Below are positions 45,806-57,407 of a DNA stretch of 64,000 nucleotides, piece after piece. Below the pieces are notes generated by a model that saw nothing but the letters and a program-made list of their open reading frames with translations, was not told the origin of the DNA and ran no database searches. How positions within the stretch are numbered: position 1 is the first letter of the stretch; each line of letters opens with the position of its first letter. The translations under genes were made by a program, and so were the position numbers. The stretch comes from Metabacillus sp. FJAT-52054 (lineage in GTDB: Bacteria; Bacillota; Bacilli; Bacillales; Bacillaceae). Location of the stretch: assembly GCF_037201815.1 (NCBI RefSeq), contig NZ_CP147407.1, positions 1,744,723 to 1,808,722 of the forward strand, written 5' to 3'.

Positions 45806-46321
45806 GTGCCTTTAACACCGCTTGATATTCATAATAAGGAATTTAATAAAGGATTCCGCGGTTATGACGAAGATGAAGTAAACGAATTTTTGGATCAGGT
45901 TATTAAAGATTATGAAATGGTGCTCCGTGATAAAAAGGAATTCGAAACCCGTGTTGCAGAGATGGAAGAAAGGCTGAGCCACTATACGGTCATCGAAGAG
46001 ACATTAAATAAATCGATCCTGATTGCACAGGAAACCGCTGAAGAAGTAAAGCGCAACGCTCAAAAGGAATCAAAGCTTATAATTAAAGAAGCAGAAAAGA
46101 ATGCTGACCGCATCATCAATGAATCTCTTTCAAAATCCCGCAAGGTAGCGATGGAAATTGAAGAGCTGAAAAAACAGTCCAAAGTGTTCCGGACGCGATT
46201 CCAAATGCTGATTGAAGCACAGCTGGATCTTTTGAAAAATGATGATTGGGATCATCTTCTTGAGTATGAAGTGGACAGCATTTATACAGGTGAAGAAGAA
46301 GAAGCTAAATACCGTTCTTGA
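45806..46321 (+). CDS. divIVA: DivIVA, pole and septum curvature-sensing protein
   Basis: 171 residues from GTG 45806, after GGAGGTGG, giving PLTPLDIHNKEFNKGFRGYD at the N-terminus. The first 60 residues form the membrane-binding lipid-inserting crossed-loop domain; the rest is coiled coil (EETLNKSILIAQETAEEVKR, ESLSKSRKVAMEIEELKKQ). It recruits MinJ/MinCD and, in sporulation, RacA. Its stop codon overlaps the -35 of the ileS promoter. Confidence 0.96.
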   Translation: MPLTPLDIHNKEFNKGFRGYDEDEVNEFLDQVIKDYEMVLRDKKEFETRVAEMEERLSHYTVIEETLNKSILIAQETAEEVKRNAQKESKLIIKEAEKNADRIINESLSKSRKVAMEIEELKKQSKVFRTRFQMLIEAQLDLLKNDDWDHLLEYEVDSIYTGEEEEAKYRS

Positions 46322-46347
46322 CTTTTTCATGGCAATTCGCATATAAT
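46318..46347 (+). promoter_or_regulatory. SigA promoter of the ileS T-box transcript
   Basis: TTGACT (46318-46323), 18-base spacer, TATAAT (46342-46347). The -35 box overlaps the divIVA stop codon. Confidence 0.75.
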
Positions 46348-46364
46348 TTGAGCACAATCAAAAT

Positions 46365-46612
46365 ATGACTCGACGATGACAGGGAAAGTAGTCTGAATGA
46401 ACCCTTTACGAAGCGAACCGGGGATGGTGGGAGCCCGGCTAAAGAATTCAGATGAAGATCACCCTTGAGTTCCTTCCTGAAATGAACGAGTAAGGAGGGC
46501 GCCTCATTCCCGATAAGAATGCTTAAGTGGATGTGTTTTTGCATCTATAAGGGTGGTACCGCGTGGAGCAAGCCTTCTCGTCCCTTTCCAGGGATGAGAA
46601 GGCTTTTTTGTA
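46365..46612 (+). ncRNA. Isoleucine T-box riboswitch
   Basis: Leader RNA that senses uncharged tRNA-Ile. The T-box sequence AAGGGTGGTACCGCG is at 46549-46563. An ATC codon at 46458-46460, followed by A, sits in the expected specifier position of Stem I. The terminator pairs AGCCTTCTCGTCCCT (46571-46585) with AGGGATGAGAAGGCT, followed by TTTTTT. Uncharged tRNA pairing with the T-box stabilises the antiterminator and allows ileS expression. Confidence 0.93.
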
Positions 46613-46694
46613 TTTTTCAGATTCAATTTTGATTTTTCAATACAAACCGCTTGTCCAGGTTATTAAAAAGTGCCTACACATAGGAGGAAAAAGA

Positions 46695-49463
46695 ATGGAT
46701 TACAAAGATACGCTGCTCATGCCTAAAACAGAATTTCCGATGCGCGGAAATTTACCAAAGCGTGAACCTGAAATGCAGGAAAAATGGGAAAAGATGAATA
46801 TTTATAAAATGGTTCAGGAGCATACAAAAGACCGCCCGCTCTTCATCCTGCACGATGGACCTCCATATGCAAACGGAGATATTCACATGGGCCACGCTCT
46901 AAATAAAATCCTTAAGGATTTTATCGTCCGCTACAAATCCATGAGCGGCTACAATGCCCCTTATGTACCCGGCTGGGACACGCACGGTCTTCCGATTGAA
47001 ACAGCATTGACGAAAAATAAAAAAGTAAACCGAAAGGAAATGTCTGTTGCCGAATTCCGCAAGCTTTGCGAAGAGTATGCATGGGAGCAGATCAATGGCC
47101 AGCGGGAGCAATTTAAACGTTTAGGAGTAAGGGGAGATTGGGATAATCCATACGTAACCCTGCAACCTGAATATGAAGCACAGCAAATCCTTGTATTTGG
47201 CGAAATGGCTAAAAAAGGGTACATCTATAAAGGCAAAAAGCCAGTATACTGGTCTCCGTCCAGCGAATCAGCTCTTGCTGAAGCGGAGATTGAATATCAG
47301 GATAAAAAATCTCCTTCCATCTTTGTTGCTTTTGACGTAGCAGATGGAAAAGGCGTGCTTGAAGAAGATGAAAAAATCATCATCTGGACTACAACTCCTT
47401 GGACCATTCCGGCAAACCTGGGAATCGCTGTCCATCCTGACCTGGAGTACAGTGTAGTCCGTGCAAACGGATCAAAATATGTCATCGCATCAGAGCTTCT
47501 TCATTCCGTAGCAAAAGAGCTGGAATGGGAAAATCATGAACTTGTACGTACGATTAAAGGGAAAGAGATGGAAAGAATCTCTGCAAAGCATCCGATTTAC
47601 GGAAGAGAATCCCTCGTTGTGCTCGGCGACCACGTTACGACTGATGCAGGAACAGGCTGCGTTCATACCGCTCCAGGGCATGGGGAGGATGACTTCATCG
47701 TAGGTCAGAAATACGGACTGGATGTTCTTTGCCCAGTGGATGAAAAAGGTGTTATGACAAGCGAAGCTCCAGGATTTGAAGGGTTATTTTATGATGAAGC
47801 AAATAAGCCAATCACGGAAAAGCTTCAGGAAAACGGAGCTCTGCTCAAGCTTCAGTTCTTCACCCACTCCTATCCGCATGACTGGAGAACGAAAAAACCG
47901 GTCATTTTCAGAGCGACAGCACAGTGGTTTGCTTCTATTAAAGATTTCCGCAGCGAACTCCTTGATGCCGTTAAAGAAACGAAATGGGTTCCGGCCTGGG
48001 GTGAAACAAGATTGTTCAATATGGTCAGAGACCGCGGAGACTGGTGTATTTCAAGACAGCGCGCATGGGGTGTTCCAATTCCAGTGTTCTATGCTGAAAA
48101 CGGGGAACCAATTATCACGGATGAAACAATCAGCCATGTATCTGATTTGTTCCGCCAGCACGGATCGAATATTTGGTTCGAGCGCGAAACAAAGGATCTG
48201 CTGCCTGAAGGATTCTCTCATGAAGGAAGCCCGAACGGTCTTTTCACACGTGAAACGGATATTATGGATGTATGGTTTGATTCCGGATCTTCTCATCAAG
48301 CCGTTCTGCAGGAACGAGACGACCTGCAGCGTCCAGCTGACTTGTACCTCGAGGGATCGGATCAGTATAGAGGCTGGTTTAACTCATCCTTATCCACAGC
48401 TGTAGCTGTAACAGGAAAAGCGCCTTATAAAGGAGTGTTAAGCCATGGCTTCGCTCTTGATGGCCAGGGCCGCAAAATGAGTAAATCTGTAGGGAACGTC
48501 GTTGTTCCTTCGAAAGTCATGAACCAGCTCGGCGGAGATATCCTTCGCCTATGGGTAGCATCTGTTGACTACCAGGCCGATGTCCGGGTATCCGATGCTA
48601 TTCTGAAGCAAGTGGCTGAGGTGTACCGCAAAATCCGCAACACATTCCGTTTCTTGTTAGGAAACCTTGCAGACTTTACTCCAGCGGATGCTGTAGAATG
48701 GGAAAACCTTCGGGATGTTGACAGATACATGCTTGTTAAACTCAATAAACTGATTGATAAAGTAAAGAAAGCATATGATGAATATGAATTTGCCGTTATC
48801 TATCATGCAGTCCATAACTTCTGCACAATTGAATTGAGTGCATTCTATCTGGATTTTGCGAAAGATGTTCTTTACATCGAGGGCAAGGATCATCCGGACC
48901 GCCGCGCCATTCAAACGGTTCTCCATCAAACCCTGATGGCTCTGACCAAATTAACGGCGCCAATTCTTCCGCATACTGCAGATGAAGTTTGGGAGCATAT
49001 TGAGTCTGAAAAGGCAGAAAGCGTTCAGCTTACGGATATGCCTGAAAGCACCAAGATTGAACAGTCAGAAGCACTAGAAGAGAAATGGGATGCATTCATG
49101 GCTCTTCGCGACGATGTACTAAAAGCCCTTGAAACAGCAAGGAATGAAAAAGTCATCGGAAAATCCCTGACGGCTAAAATTACTCTTTATCCGGACCAAA
49201 AAGCAAAATCCCTGCTTGAATCGGTAGAAGAAGATCTTAAACAGCTCTTTATCGTCTCCGGTTTTGAACTTGGCGGAGATATAAGTGCTGCACCGGAAAA
49301 CGCTCAGGAATTCAGCAACGTAAAAATTACAGTTGAAGCAGCAGAAGGCGAAACGTGCGAACGCTGCTGGATCGTAACACCAGAGGTTGGTCAGGATCAA
49401 AACCACCCGGGACTTTGCGTCCGCTGTGCTGGCATTGTAGAAAAAGAATATGCCTCCAACTAA
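46695..49463 (+). CDS. ileS: Isoleucyl-tRNA synthetase
   Basis: 922 residues from ATG 46695 (after AGGAGG), starting [19 protein letters not shown]; longer in-frame starts would lie inside the T-box RNA. Class I synthetase: HMGH (residues 64-67), KMSKS (594-598), the editing CP1 domain between them, and a C-terminal zinc site with CERCW and CVRC. The length agrees with B. subtilis IleS. Control is through the upstream T-box. Ends at a terminator. Confidence 0.97.
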   Translation: MDYKDTLLMPKTEFPMRGNLPKREPEMQEKWEKMNIYKMVQEHTKDRPLFILHDGPPYANGDIHMGHALNKILKDFIVRYKSMSGYNAPYVPGWDTHGLPIETALTKNKKVNRKEMSVAEFRKLCEEYAWEQINGQREQFKRLGVRGDWDNPYVTLQPEYEAQQILVFGEMAKKGYIYKGKKPVYWSPSSESALAEAEIEYQDKKSPSIFVAFDVADGKGVLEEDEKIIIWTTTPWTIPANLGIAVHPDLEYSVVRANGSKYVIASELLHSVAKELEWENHELVRTIKGKEMERISAKHPIYGRESLVVLGDHVTTDAGTGCVHTAPGHGEDDFIVGQKYGLDVLCPVDEKGVMTSEAPGFEGLFYDEANKPITEKLQENGALLKLQFFTHSYPHDWRTKKPVIFRATAQWFASIKDFRSELLDAVKETKWVPAWGETRLFNMVRDRGDWCISRQRAWGVPIPVFYAENGEPIITDETISHVSDLFRQHGSNIWFERETKDLLPEGFSHEGSPNGLFTRETDIMDVWFDSGSSHQAVLQERDDLQRPADLYLEGSDQYRGWFNSSLSTAVAVTGKAPYKGVLSHGFALDGQGRKMSKSVGNVVVPSKVMNQLGGDILRLWVASVDYQADVRVSDAILKQVAEVYRKIRNTFRFLLGNLADFTPADAVEWENLRDVDRYMLVKLNKLIDKVKKAYDEYEFAVIYHAVHNFCTIELSAFYLDFAKDVLYIEGKDHPDRRAIQTVLHQTLMALTKLTAPILPHTADEVWEHIESEKAESVQLTDMPESTKIEQSEALEEKWDAFMALRDDVLKALETARNEKVIGKSLTAKITLYPDQKAKSLLESVEEDLKQLFIVSGFELGGDISAAPENAQEFSNVKITVEAAEGETCERCWIVTPEVGQDQNHPGLCVRCAGIVEKEYASN

Positions 49464-49469
49464 TTGAAG

Positions 49470-49502
49470 TGAAAGACCCGAATTTGATTCGGGTCTTTTT
49501 AT
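49470..49502 (+). terminator. Terminator after ileS
   Basis: AAAGACCCGAAT / ATTCGGGTCTTT, a 12-bp stem with a 3-nt loop and T run. Confidence 0.88.
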
Positions 49503-49546
49503 TATGGTGTGCGGAACGGAGACGCTGGTGCAGGAAGGGTACAAAT

Positions 49547-49794
49547 ATGTCAGGCAAACGGAGAAAACCACGGGTAGTCAGACAAAATAGTCAGACAAAC
49601 GAAGCAATACTGGGTTTGTCAGTCAAAATCGTCGACAAACGAAGCAATACTGGGTTTGTCAGACAAAATAGTCAGACAAACGGAGAAAACATGGGTTTGT
49701 CAGACAAAATAGTCAGACAAACGAAGAAAACCACGGGTTGTCAGACAAAATAGTCAGACAAACAAAAGAAAACCCGGTTTGTCAGACAAACCCA
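49547..49794. repeat. Tandem array B of 41-bp hairpin-bearing units
   Basis: This gene-free stretch before ylyA repeats the element of array A. The GTCAG core of successive units starts at 49577, 49618, 49658, 49699, 49740 and 49781: intervals 41, 40, 41, 41, 41. The single 40 is explained by one lost A in a right arm (GTCGACAAAC). A half unit precedes. The 28-bp element is again GTTTGTCAGAC, AAAATA, GTCAGACAAAC, but the 13-nt linkers are GAAGCAATACTGG (twice), GGAGAAAACATGG, GAAGAAAACCACGG and AAAAGAAAACCCG rather than the GAGGAAAAGAGCG of array A. Confidence 0.9.
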
Positions 49795-49885
49795 ATAAAA
49801 AATCCGTGGAAAAAAATGAACAGGGTGAGGTTCGGCTGAAAGGATAAACTATTTTTACAAACCTTACAGCAGGAGTTGAGCCGCA

Positions 49886-50254
49886 TTGAGCAATGATTTT
49901 TTTGCGATTAGAAAAGAGCTTGAATTAATGCGGGAGGAGCTTCAGGAGCGATTGTTTCACCATTCATTTTTTGATAACGGGAATTCAGAGGCGTTATCTG
50001 GAACGCTCATGTATCATGTGAAAGAAGAGCTTCATGATGTGGAGCATGCGCTGAACAAAATGAACAGCGGGTTATATGGCATTTGTGAAGAGACGGGAGC
50101 AGTGCTGCCTCTGGCCAGTCTTAAGTTTTTGCCGACAGCAAGGAGCATTCATGATTTTTCTTATAAGGACCAATATGAAAAAAAGTCGCTTCCATTTGAC
50201 TATACGGGAGTAATCGATTATGAAGATCAAAGCACAGGAGAGATGGTGTTTTAG
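49886..50254 (+). CDS. ylyA: YlyA, DksA/TraR-like protein lacking the zinc finger
   Basis: 122 residues from TTG 49886, after AGGAG. Helical hairpin N-terminus (ELELMREELQERL, YHVKEELHDVEHALNKMNSG) followed by LYGICEETGAVLPLASLKFLPTA, which aligns with the DksA/TraR zinc-finger segment but keeps only one cysteine, so no four-Cys zinc site. B. subtilis YlyA has been reported as a sporulation-linked RNA polymerase-interacting regulator (recalled, not checked). Position between ileS and lspA is conserved. Confidence 0.85.
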   Translation: MSNDFFAIRKELELMREELQERLFHHSFFDNGNSEALSGTLMYHVKEELHDVEHALNKMNSGLYGICEETGAVLPLASLKFLPTARSIHDFSYKDQYEKKSLPFDYTGVIDYEDQSTGEMVF

Positions 50255-50283
50255 AACCGTTCATGAATTTGAACGGTTTTTTC
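50253..50283 (+). terminator. Terminator after ylyA
   Basis: AACCGTTCA / TGAACGGTT, 9-bp stem with a 6-nt loop, then TTTT. Confidence 0.85.
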
Positions 50284-50357
50284 CGCTATTCCTTACTCTT
50301 TTTAAATTTTTGTGATAAAATTCAATGTATCTAATTTGAATGGTTGGGGGAACGTAC

Positions 50358-50837
50358 GTGCGTTTAGTGAGCTACATACTTGCGGTTGCTATTATTTGTT
50401 TGGATCAGCTGACAAAATGGCTGGTTGTTCAAAACTTAGAAATTGGAGAAAGTATACCTGTCATCGAAAATTTCTTTTATATCACGTCCCATCGAAATGA
50501 AGGGGCGGCATGGGGGATTCTTCAGGGACAGATGTGGTTCTTCTATATTGTAACGCTTGTTGTCATTGGTGCGATTGTGTATTATATCCAAAAATTCGCA
50601 GCGAAAGCGGTCTTGCTGGGAGCTGCATTAGGATTAATGCTTGGCGGGGCCATCGGGAATTTTATTGACCGGGTTCGCCACCAGGAGGTTGTTGATTTTG
50701 TGCAAACCTTTATCTTCTCGTACAATTTCCCAATTTTCAATATTGCAGACTCTGCGCTTTGCGTAGGAGTCGCACTTCTGTTTATTCAAATGATGATTGA
50801 CAGTAAAAATGAGAAAAAAGAGGGGCAAATCTTGTAA
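50358..50837 (+). CDS. lspA: Lipoprotein signal peptidase (signal peptidase II)
   Basis: 159 residues from GTG 50358, 7 bases after GGGGG. Four membrane helices; the two catalytic aspartates are in GNFIDRVRHQEVVDF and FNIADSALCVG. It cleaves the signal peptide of prolipoproteins after lipid attachment, so it would process the small lipoprotein at 1.3 kb. Stop TAA shares a base with the ATG of the next gene. Confidence 0.96.
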   Translation: MRLVSYILAVAIICLDQLTKWLVVQNLEIGESIPVIENFFYITSHRNEGAAWGILQGQMWFFYIVTLVVIGAIVYYIQKFAAKAVLLGAALGLMLGGAIGNFIDRVRHQEVVDFVQTFIFSYNFPIFNIADSALCVGVALLFIQMMIDSKNEKKEGQIL

Positions 50838-51745
50838 TGGACATCCATGAATATACGATAGTAAATGAACATGCCGGGGACAGGCTTGATAAAACACTGT
50901 CCGTGTTAAATCAAGAATGGTCCCGGACGCAGATTCAGTCGATGATGAAAAGCGGACTGGTTCTTGTTAATGGAAATGCAGTAAAAACGAATTATAAAGG
51001 CTCAGAAGGCGATCTTGTAACAGTTGAAATTCCAGAGCCTGAAGAATTAAATATCCAGGCGGAAGAAATGGATTTGGAAATATTTTATGAGGACAGTGAT
51101 GTTCTTGTAGTAAATAAACCAAAAGGGATGGTTGTACATCCGGCTCCAGGTCATCTGACTGGAACACTCGTAAATGGTCTGATGGCTCATTGCAAAGATT
51201 TATCAGGGATCAACGGGGTTTTGAGGCCGGGAATCGTCCATCGCATCGACAAAGACACTTCTGGGCTGCTGATGGTGGCCAAAAATGATTTGGCGCACGA
51301 ATCACTAGTCAGCCAGCTTGTTGCAAAAACCGTTACAAGACGGTATAAAGCGCTTGTCCACGGGAACATCTCCCATGACCAGGGAACAGTAGATGCGCCG
51401 ATCGGCCGTGATAAGCAGGAACGCCAAAGTATGACGGTAACCCGTGAGAACAGCCGTGATGCGGTTACTCACTTTAAGGTGCTGGAACGATTCAAAGAGT
51501 ATACTTACATCGAGTGCCAGCTTGAAACCGGAAGAACTCATCAAATCCGCGTTCACATGAAGTATATTGGCTATCCGCTGGCGGGTGACCCGAAATACGG
51601 ACCGAGAAAAACCCTTTCAATCGGAGGACAGGCTCTTCATGCAGGAATTCTTGGATTCGTTCATCCAAGGTCCGGTGAGTATTTGGAATTTGAAGCTCCG
51701 CTGCCAGAGTACTTTAGCAAGCTTTTAACGCAAATCGACAAATAA
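50837..51745 (+). CDS. ylyB: RluD/RluA-family 23S rRNA pseudouridine synthase (YlyB)
   Basis: 302 residues: an N-terminal S4 domain (DRLDKTLSVLNQEWSRTQIQ) and an RluA-type catalytic domain with the active-site Asp in GIVHRIDKDTSGLLMVAKN (about residue 138), plus LETGRTHQIRVHMKYIGYP. Likely modifies 23S rRNA helix 69 or a related site. Overlaps lspA by one base. Its end lies just before the pyr promoter. Confidence 0.93.
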   Translation: MDIHEYTIVNEHAGDRLDKTLSVLNQEWSRTQIQSMMKSGLVLVNGNAVKTNYKGSEGDLVTVEIPEPEELNIQAEEMDLEIFYEDSDVLVVNKPKGMVVHPAPGHLTGTLVNGLMAHCKDLSGINGVLRPGIVHRIDKDTSGLLMVAKNDLAHESLVSQLVAKTVTRRYKALVHGNISHDQGTVDAPIGRDKQERQSMTVTRENSRDAVTHFKVLERFKEYTYIECQLETGRTHQIRVHMKYIGYPLAGDPKYGPRKTLSIGGQALHAGILGFVHPRSGEYLEFEAPLPEYFSKLLTQIDK

Positions 51746-51749
51746 AGCA

Positions 51750-51778
51750 TTGACAGCAAGCCTTGCATTTGCCATAAT
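51750..51778 (+). promoter_or_regulatory. SigA promoter of the pyr operon
   Basis: TTGACA (51750-51755), 17-base spacer, CATAAT (51773-51778): near-consensus, beginning five bases after the ylyB stop. Confidence 0.85.
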
Positions 51779-51799
51779 GTTTATTAGTTGAATAGAACC

Positions 51800-52477
<678 letters not shown>

Positions 52478-52483
52478 TTCTTT

Positions 52484-52592
52484 TTAACGCAGTCCCGTGA
52501 GACCGCAAAGAGAACCGGAAACAGATGCTTCCTTTACAGGGATGCCTGTCTTTCTGCGTACCTCTTTGCTCTCAGGCAAAGAGGTTTTTTAT
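52484..52592 (+). promoter_or_regulatory. PyrR attenuator 2 (between pyrR and pyrP)
   Basis: PyrR site with AGTCCCGTGAGACCGCAAAG at 52491-52510 and a terminator ACCTCTTTGC (52560-52569) / GCAAAGAGGT (52576-52585) followed by TTTTTAT. Same architecture as attenuator 1. Confidence 0.92.
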
Positions 52593-52607
52593 ATAGGAGG
52601 GAAAATG

Positions 52608-53921
52608 ATGAAAGAAAACGAAAAAATTGTTCTTGATATACACGATAAACCCAGCCCGGCGACTTGGCTCACACTTAGCTTTCAGCATTTGTTTGCGATG
52701 TTTGGGGCTACGATCCTTGTTCCGTTTCTTGTTAAGATGGATCCTGCCGTCGCACTGATTTCAAGCGGTGTAGGAACCTTGATTTTCCTGCTGATCACGA
52801 AATTTCAAGTGCCTGCTTATCTAGGATCTTCTTTTGCTTTTATCGCGCCTCTCATGGCGGCTCAAACCGGGGGAGGACCTGGAGCAGCAATGGTGGGCAG
52901 TATGTTTGCAGGAGCTGTTTATGCGCTAGTCGCCTTGATCATTAAAGGGACGGGACACCGCTGGATACTACGATTGATGCCGCCGGTGGTGGTCGGTCCG
53001 GTGATCATTGTTATCGGCCTTAGTCTTGCAGGTACAGCGGTCGGAATGGCTACGAATAACCCCGCGGGTGAATATAGTCTGCTTCACTTCTCGGCTGCTC
53101 TCATTACACTAGCTGTTACGATTATCTGCTCGATTTACTTCAAAGGGTTTTTCAATCTGATTCCGGTGCTGATTGGAATTTTCACCGGATACTTATATGC
53201 ACTGGCAATCGGCATTGTGGATTTCAGCAAAGTTGCCCAGGCAAGATGGCTGCAGGCTCCGAACTTTACCATTCCATTTGTGGATTATCAGCCTCAGTTT
53301 TCATGGCAGATTCTTCTCTTGATGGCGCCTGTTGCGCTTGTCACGCTCTCTGAACATATCGGACATCAAATGGTTCTAAGCAATGTCGTAGGAAGGGATT
53401 TGGTTCAAAAGCCAGGGCTGCACCGCTCCATCATGGGAGATGGGCTCGCTACCTTTGCCGCCGCCCTTATTGGAGGACCTCCGAACACGACATATGGTGA
53501 AAACATCGGAGTGTTGGCGATCACGAGAGTATACAGCGTATTTGTTCTGGGAGGGGCAGCAGTTCTTGCCATTACGTTCGGATTTATCGGGAAAATTTCA
53601 GCACTGATCAGTTCGATTCCTACCCCGGTTATGGGGGGCGTCTCCATCCTGCTTTTCGGCATCATCGCTTCATCAGGGCTGCGCATGCTGATTGACAGCC
53701 AGATTGATCTTGGGGACAAACGGAATTTAATTATTTCATCTGTAATCCTTGTCATTGGAATCGGAGGAGCTGTGATAAAAATCGGCCAGAACTTCGAGCT
53801 TCACGGAATGGCGCTTGCCGCCATCATCGGAGTGATCCTTAATATGGTCCTGCCTGGCAATGAGCCTGATGCAGAAAGCAAAGTTGAAAACGAGACGGAA
53901 AAGAAATCGGCTGTCTCTTAA
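52608..53921 (+). CDS. pyrP: PyrP, uracil permease
   Basis: 437 residues, NCS2/NAT family uracil:proton symporter with about 12-14 membrane segments. Motifs: LTLSFQHLFAMFGATILVPF (family start), GSSFAFIAPLMAAQ, ALVTLSEHIGHQMVLSNVVG (conserved Glu/His of the substrate site), GGPPNTTYGENIGVLAITRV. Start ATG 52608 is 7 bases from AGGAGG; an ATG three bases earlier is too close. Confidence 0.95.
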   Translation: MKENEKIVLDIHDKPSPATWLTLSFQHLFAMFGATILVPFLVKMDPAVALISSGVGTLIFLLITKFQVPAYLGSSFAFIAPLMAAQTGGGPGAAMVGSMFAGAVYALVALIIKGTGHRWILRLMPPVVVGPVIIVIGLSLAGTAVGMATNNPAGEYSLLHFSAALITLAVTIICSIYFKGFFNLIPVLIGIFTGYLYALAIGIVDFSKVAQARWLQAPNFTIPFVDYQPQFSWQILLLMAPVALVTLSEHIGHQMVLSNVVGRDLVQKPGLHRSIMGDGLATFAAALIGGPPNTTYGENIGVLAITRVYSVFVLGGAAVLAITFGFIGKISALISSIPTPVMGGVSILLFGIIASSGLRMLIDSQIDLGDKRNLIISSVILVIGIGGAVIKIGQNFELHGMALAAIIGVILNMVLPGNEPDAESKVENETEKKSAVS

Positions 53922-53937
53922 TATACCGCCTTTTAAA

Positions 53938-54032
53938 TAAAGTCCAGAGAGACTTGAAAGGGTGTAAAGAAAGGCCGAATGGCCCTTCTGTTTTCCTGCA
54001 CCCTGAACCGGATCGTTCAGGGTGTTTTTATT
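53938..54032 (+). promoter_or_regulatory. PyrR attenuator 3 (between pyrP and pyrB)
   Basis: PyrR site AAGTCCAGAGAGACTTGAAA at 53940-53959; terminator CACCCTGAAC (53999-54008) / GTTCAGGGTG (54015-54024) followed by TTTTTATT. It controls the eight downstream genes pyrB to pyrE. Confidence 0.93.
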
Positions 54033-54077
54033 AGATCTTTTTAAAACATGTCTGTTTGAACCAGTTTCTTTGACTGA

Positions 54078-56306
<2,229 letters not shown>

Positions 56307-56310
<4 letters not shown>

Positions 56311-57407
56311 AGCGATTGCTTATACTTGAAGATGGAACGATTTTTACAGGAAAAGGCTTTGGAAGCGAACGGGAATCAATTGGAGAAATCGTGTTCAACA
56401 CCGGTATGACCGGTTATCAGGAGATTCTGTCTGACCCATCCTATTGCGGGCAGATTGTAACGATGACCTATCCGCTGATTGGGAATTACGGGATCAACCG
56501 CGATGATTTTGAAACCATCACTCCATTTACCGGAGGATTCATTGTGAAAGAGCATGCGGTCCACCCATCAAACTGGAGAAGCGAGTATTCGCTTGACGAA
56601 TACTTGAAGATGAAAAATATCCCGGGTCTTGCCGGGATTGATACGAGAAGGCTCACAAGAATCATCCGCAGCCACGGGACACTAAAAGGCGCTCTTTGCT
56701 CAAGTGAATCAGATCCACAAACGATTTTAGAGAAGTTAAGAGCTGTGCGCCTGCCTGTGAACCAGGTGGAAAGAGTATCAGCAAAAACTCCTTATGCAAG
56801 TCCCGGCAGAGGCAGAAGAGTCGTGCTTGTTGATTATGGGATGAAGCACGGTATCCTCCGGGAATTAAATAAAAGGCATTGCGATGTCGTTGTTGTTCCA
56901 TTTCATACTTCTGCAGAAGAAATTCTTCAGCTAAATCCGGATGGCATTATGCTTTCAAACGGTCCTGGGGATCCAAAGGATGTTCCGGAAGGCATTGAAA
57001 TGATCAGGGGAGTTTTAGGGAAAGTTCCTTTATTCGGGATTTGCCTCGGACATCAGCTTTTTGCTCTGGCATGCGGAGCGGATACCGAAAAAATGAAATT
57101 CGGACATAGGGGATCCAATCACCCGGTAAAGGATCTGGAAACGGGTAAAGTAGCCATTACTTCTCAAAACCATGGCTACACAGTAAGAGAGAGTTCACTT
57201 GAACAAACGGAATTAGCTGTTACTCATATTGCATTAAATGACCGGACGATTGAAGGCTTAAAGCATAATCAGCATGCCGCCTTTACAGTGCAGTACCACC
57301 CGGAGGCATCACCTGGGCCGGAAGACGCAAACGGATTGTTCGACCAATTCATGGAACTGATTGAATCAGCAGGAAAGGCAGGAAACCGACTATGCCAAAA
57401 CGTGTAG
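56307..57407 (+). CDS. pyrAA: Carbamoyl-phosphate synthase, glutaminase (small) subunit
   Basis: 366 residues. N-terminal small-subunit domain ([20 protein letters not shown]) and a class I glutamine amidotransferase domain with nucleophile Cys in [13 protein letters not shown] and the His/Glu pair in [11 protein letters not shown]. Supplies ammonia to PyrAB. Overlaps pyrC by four bases and pyrAB by 16 bases. Pyrimidine-specific because it is inside the pyr operon. Confidence 0.97.

Noticed and set aside
46563..46694. Longer N-terminus for ileS (44 extra codons)
   Set aside because: This part is the T-box terminator region. The ATG at 46695 has a strong AGGAGG and matches the B. subtilis N-terminus.
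47776..48405. Open frame of 209 codons on the + strand inside ileS
   Set aside because: Wholly contained in ileS in another frame; the ileS frame has complete class I synthetase motifs, so this is a shadow.
49355..49753. Open frame of 132 codons across the ileS end and array B
   Set aside because: It begins inside ileS in another frame and continues through the terminator and repeats; no start signal and no recognisable protein.
49547..49794. CRISPR array
   Set aside because: The repeats are 28 bp with only 13-nt linkers, and the linkers are nearly identical to one another within an array. CRISPR spacers are longer and unique, and no cas genes are near.
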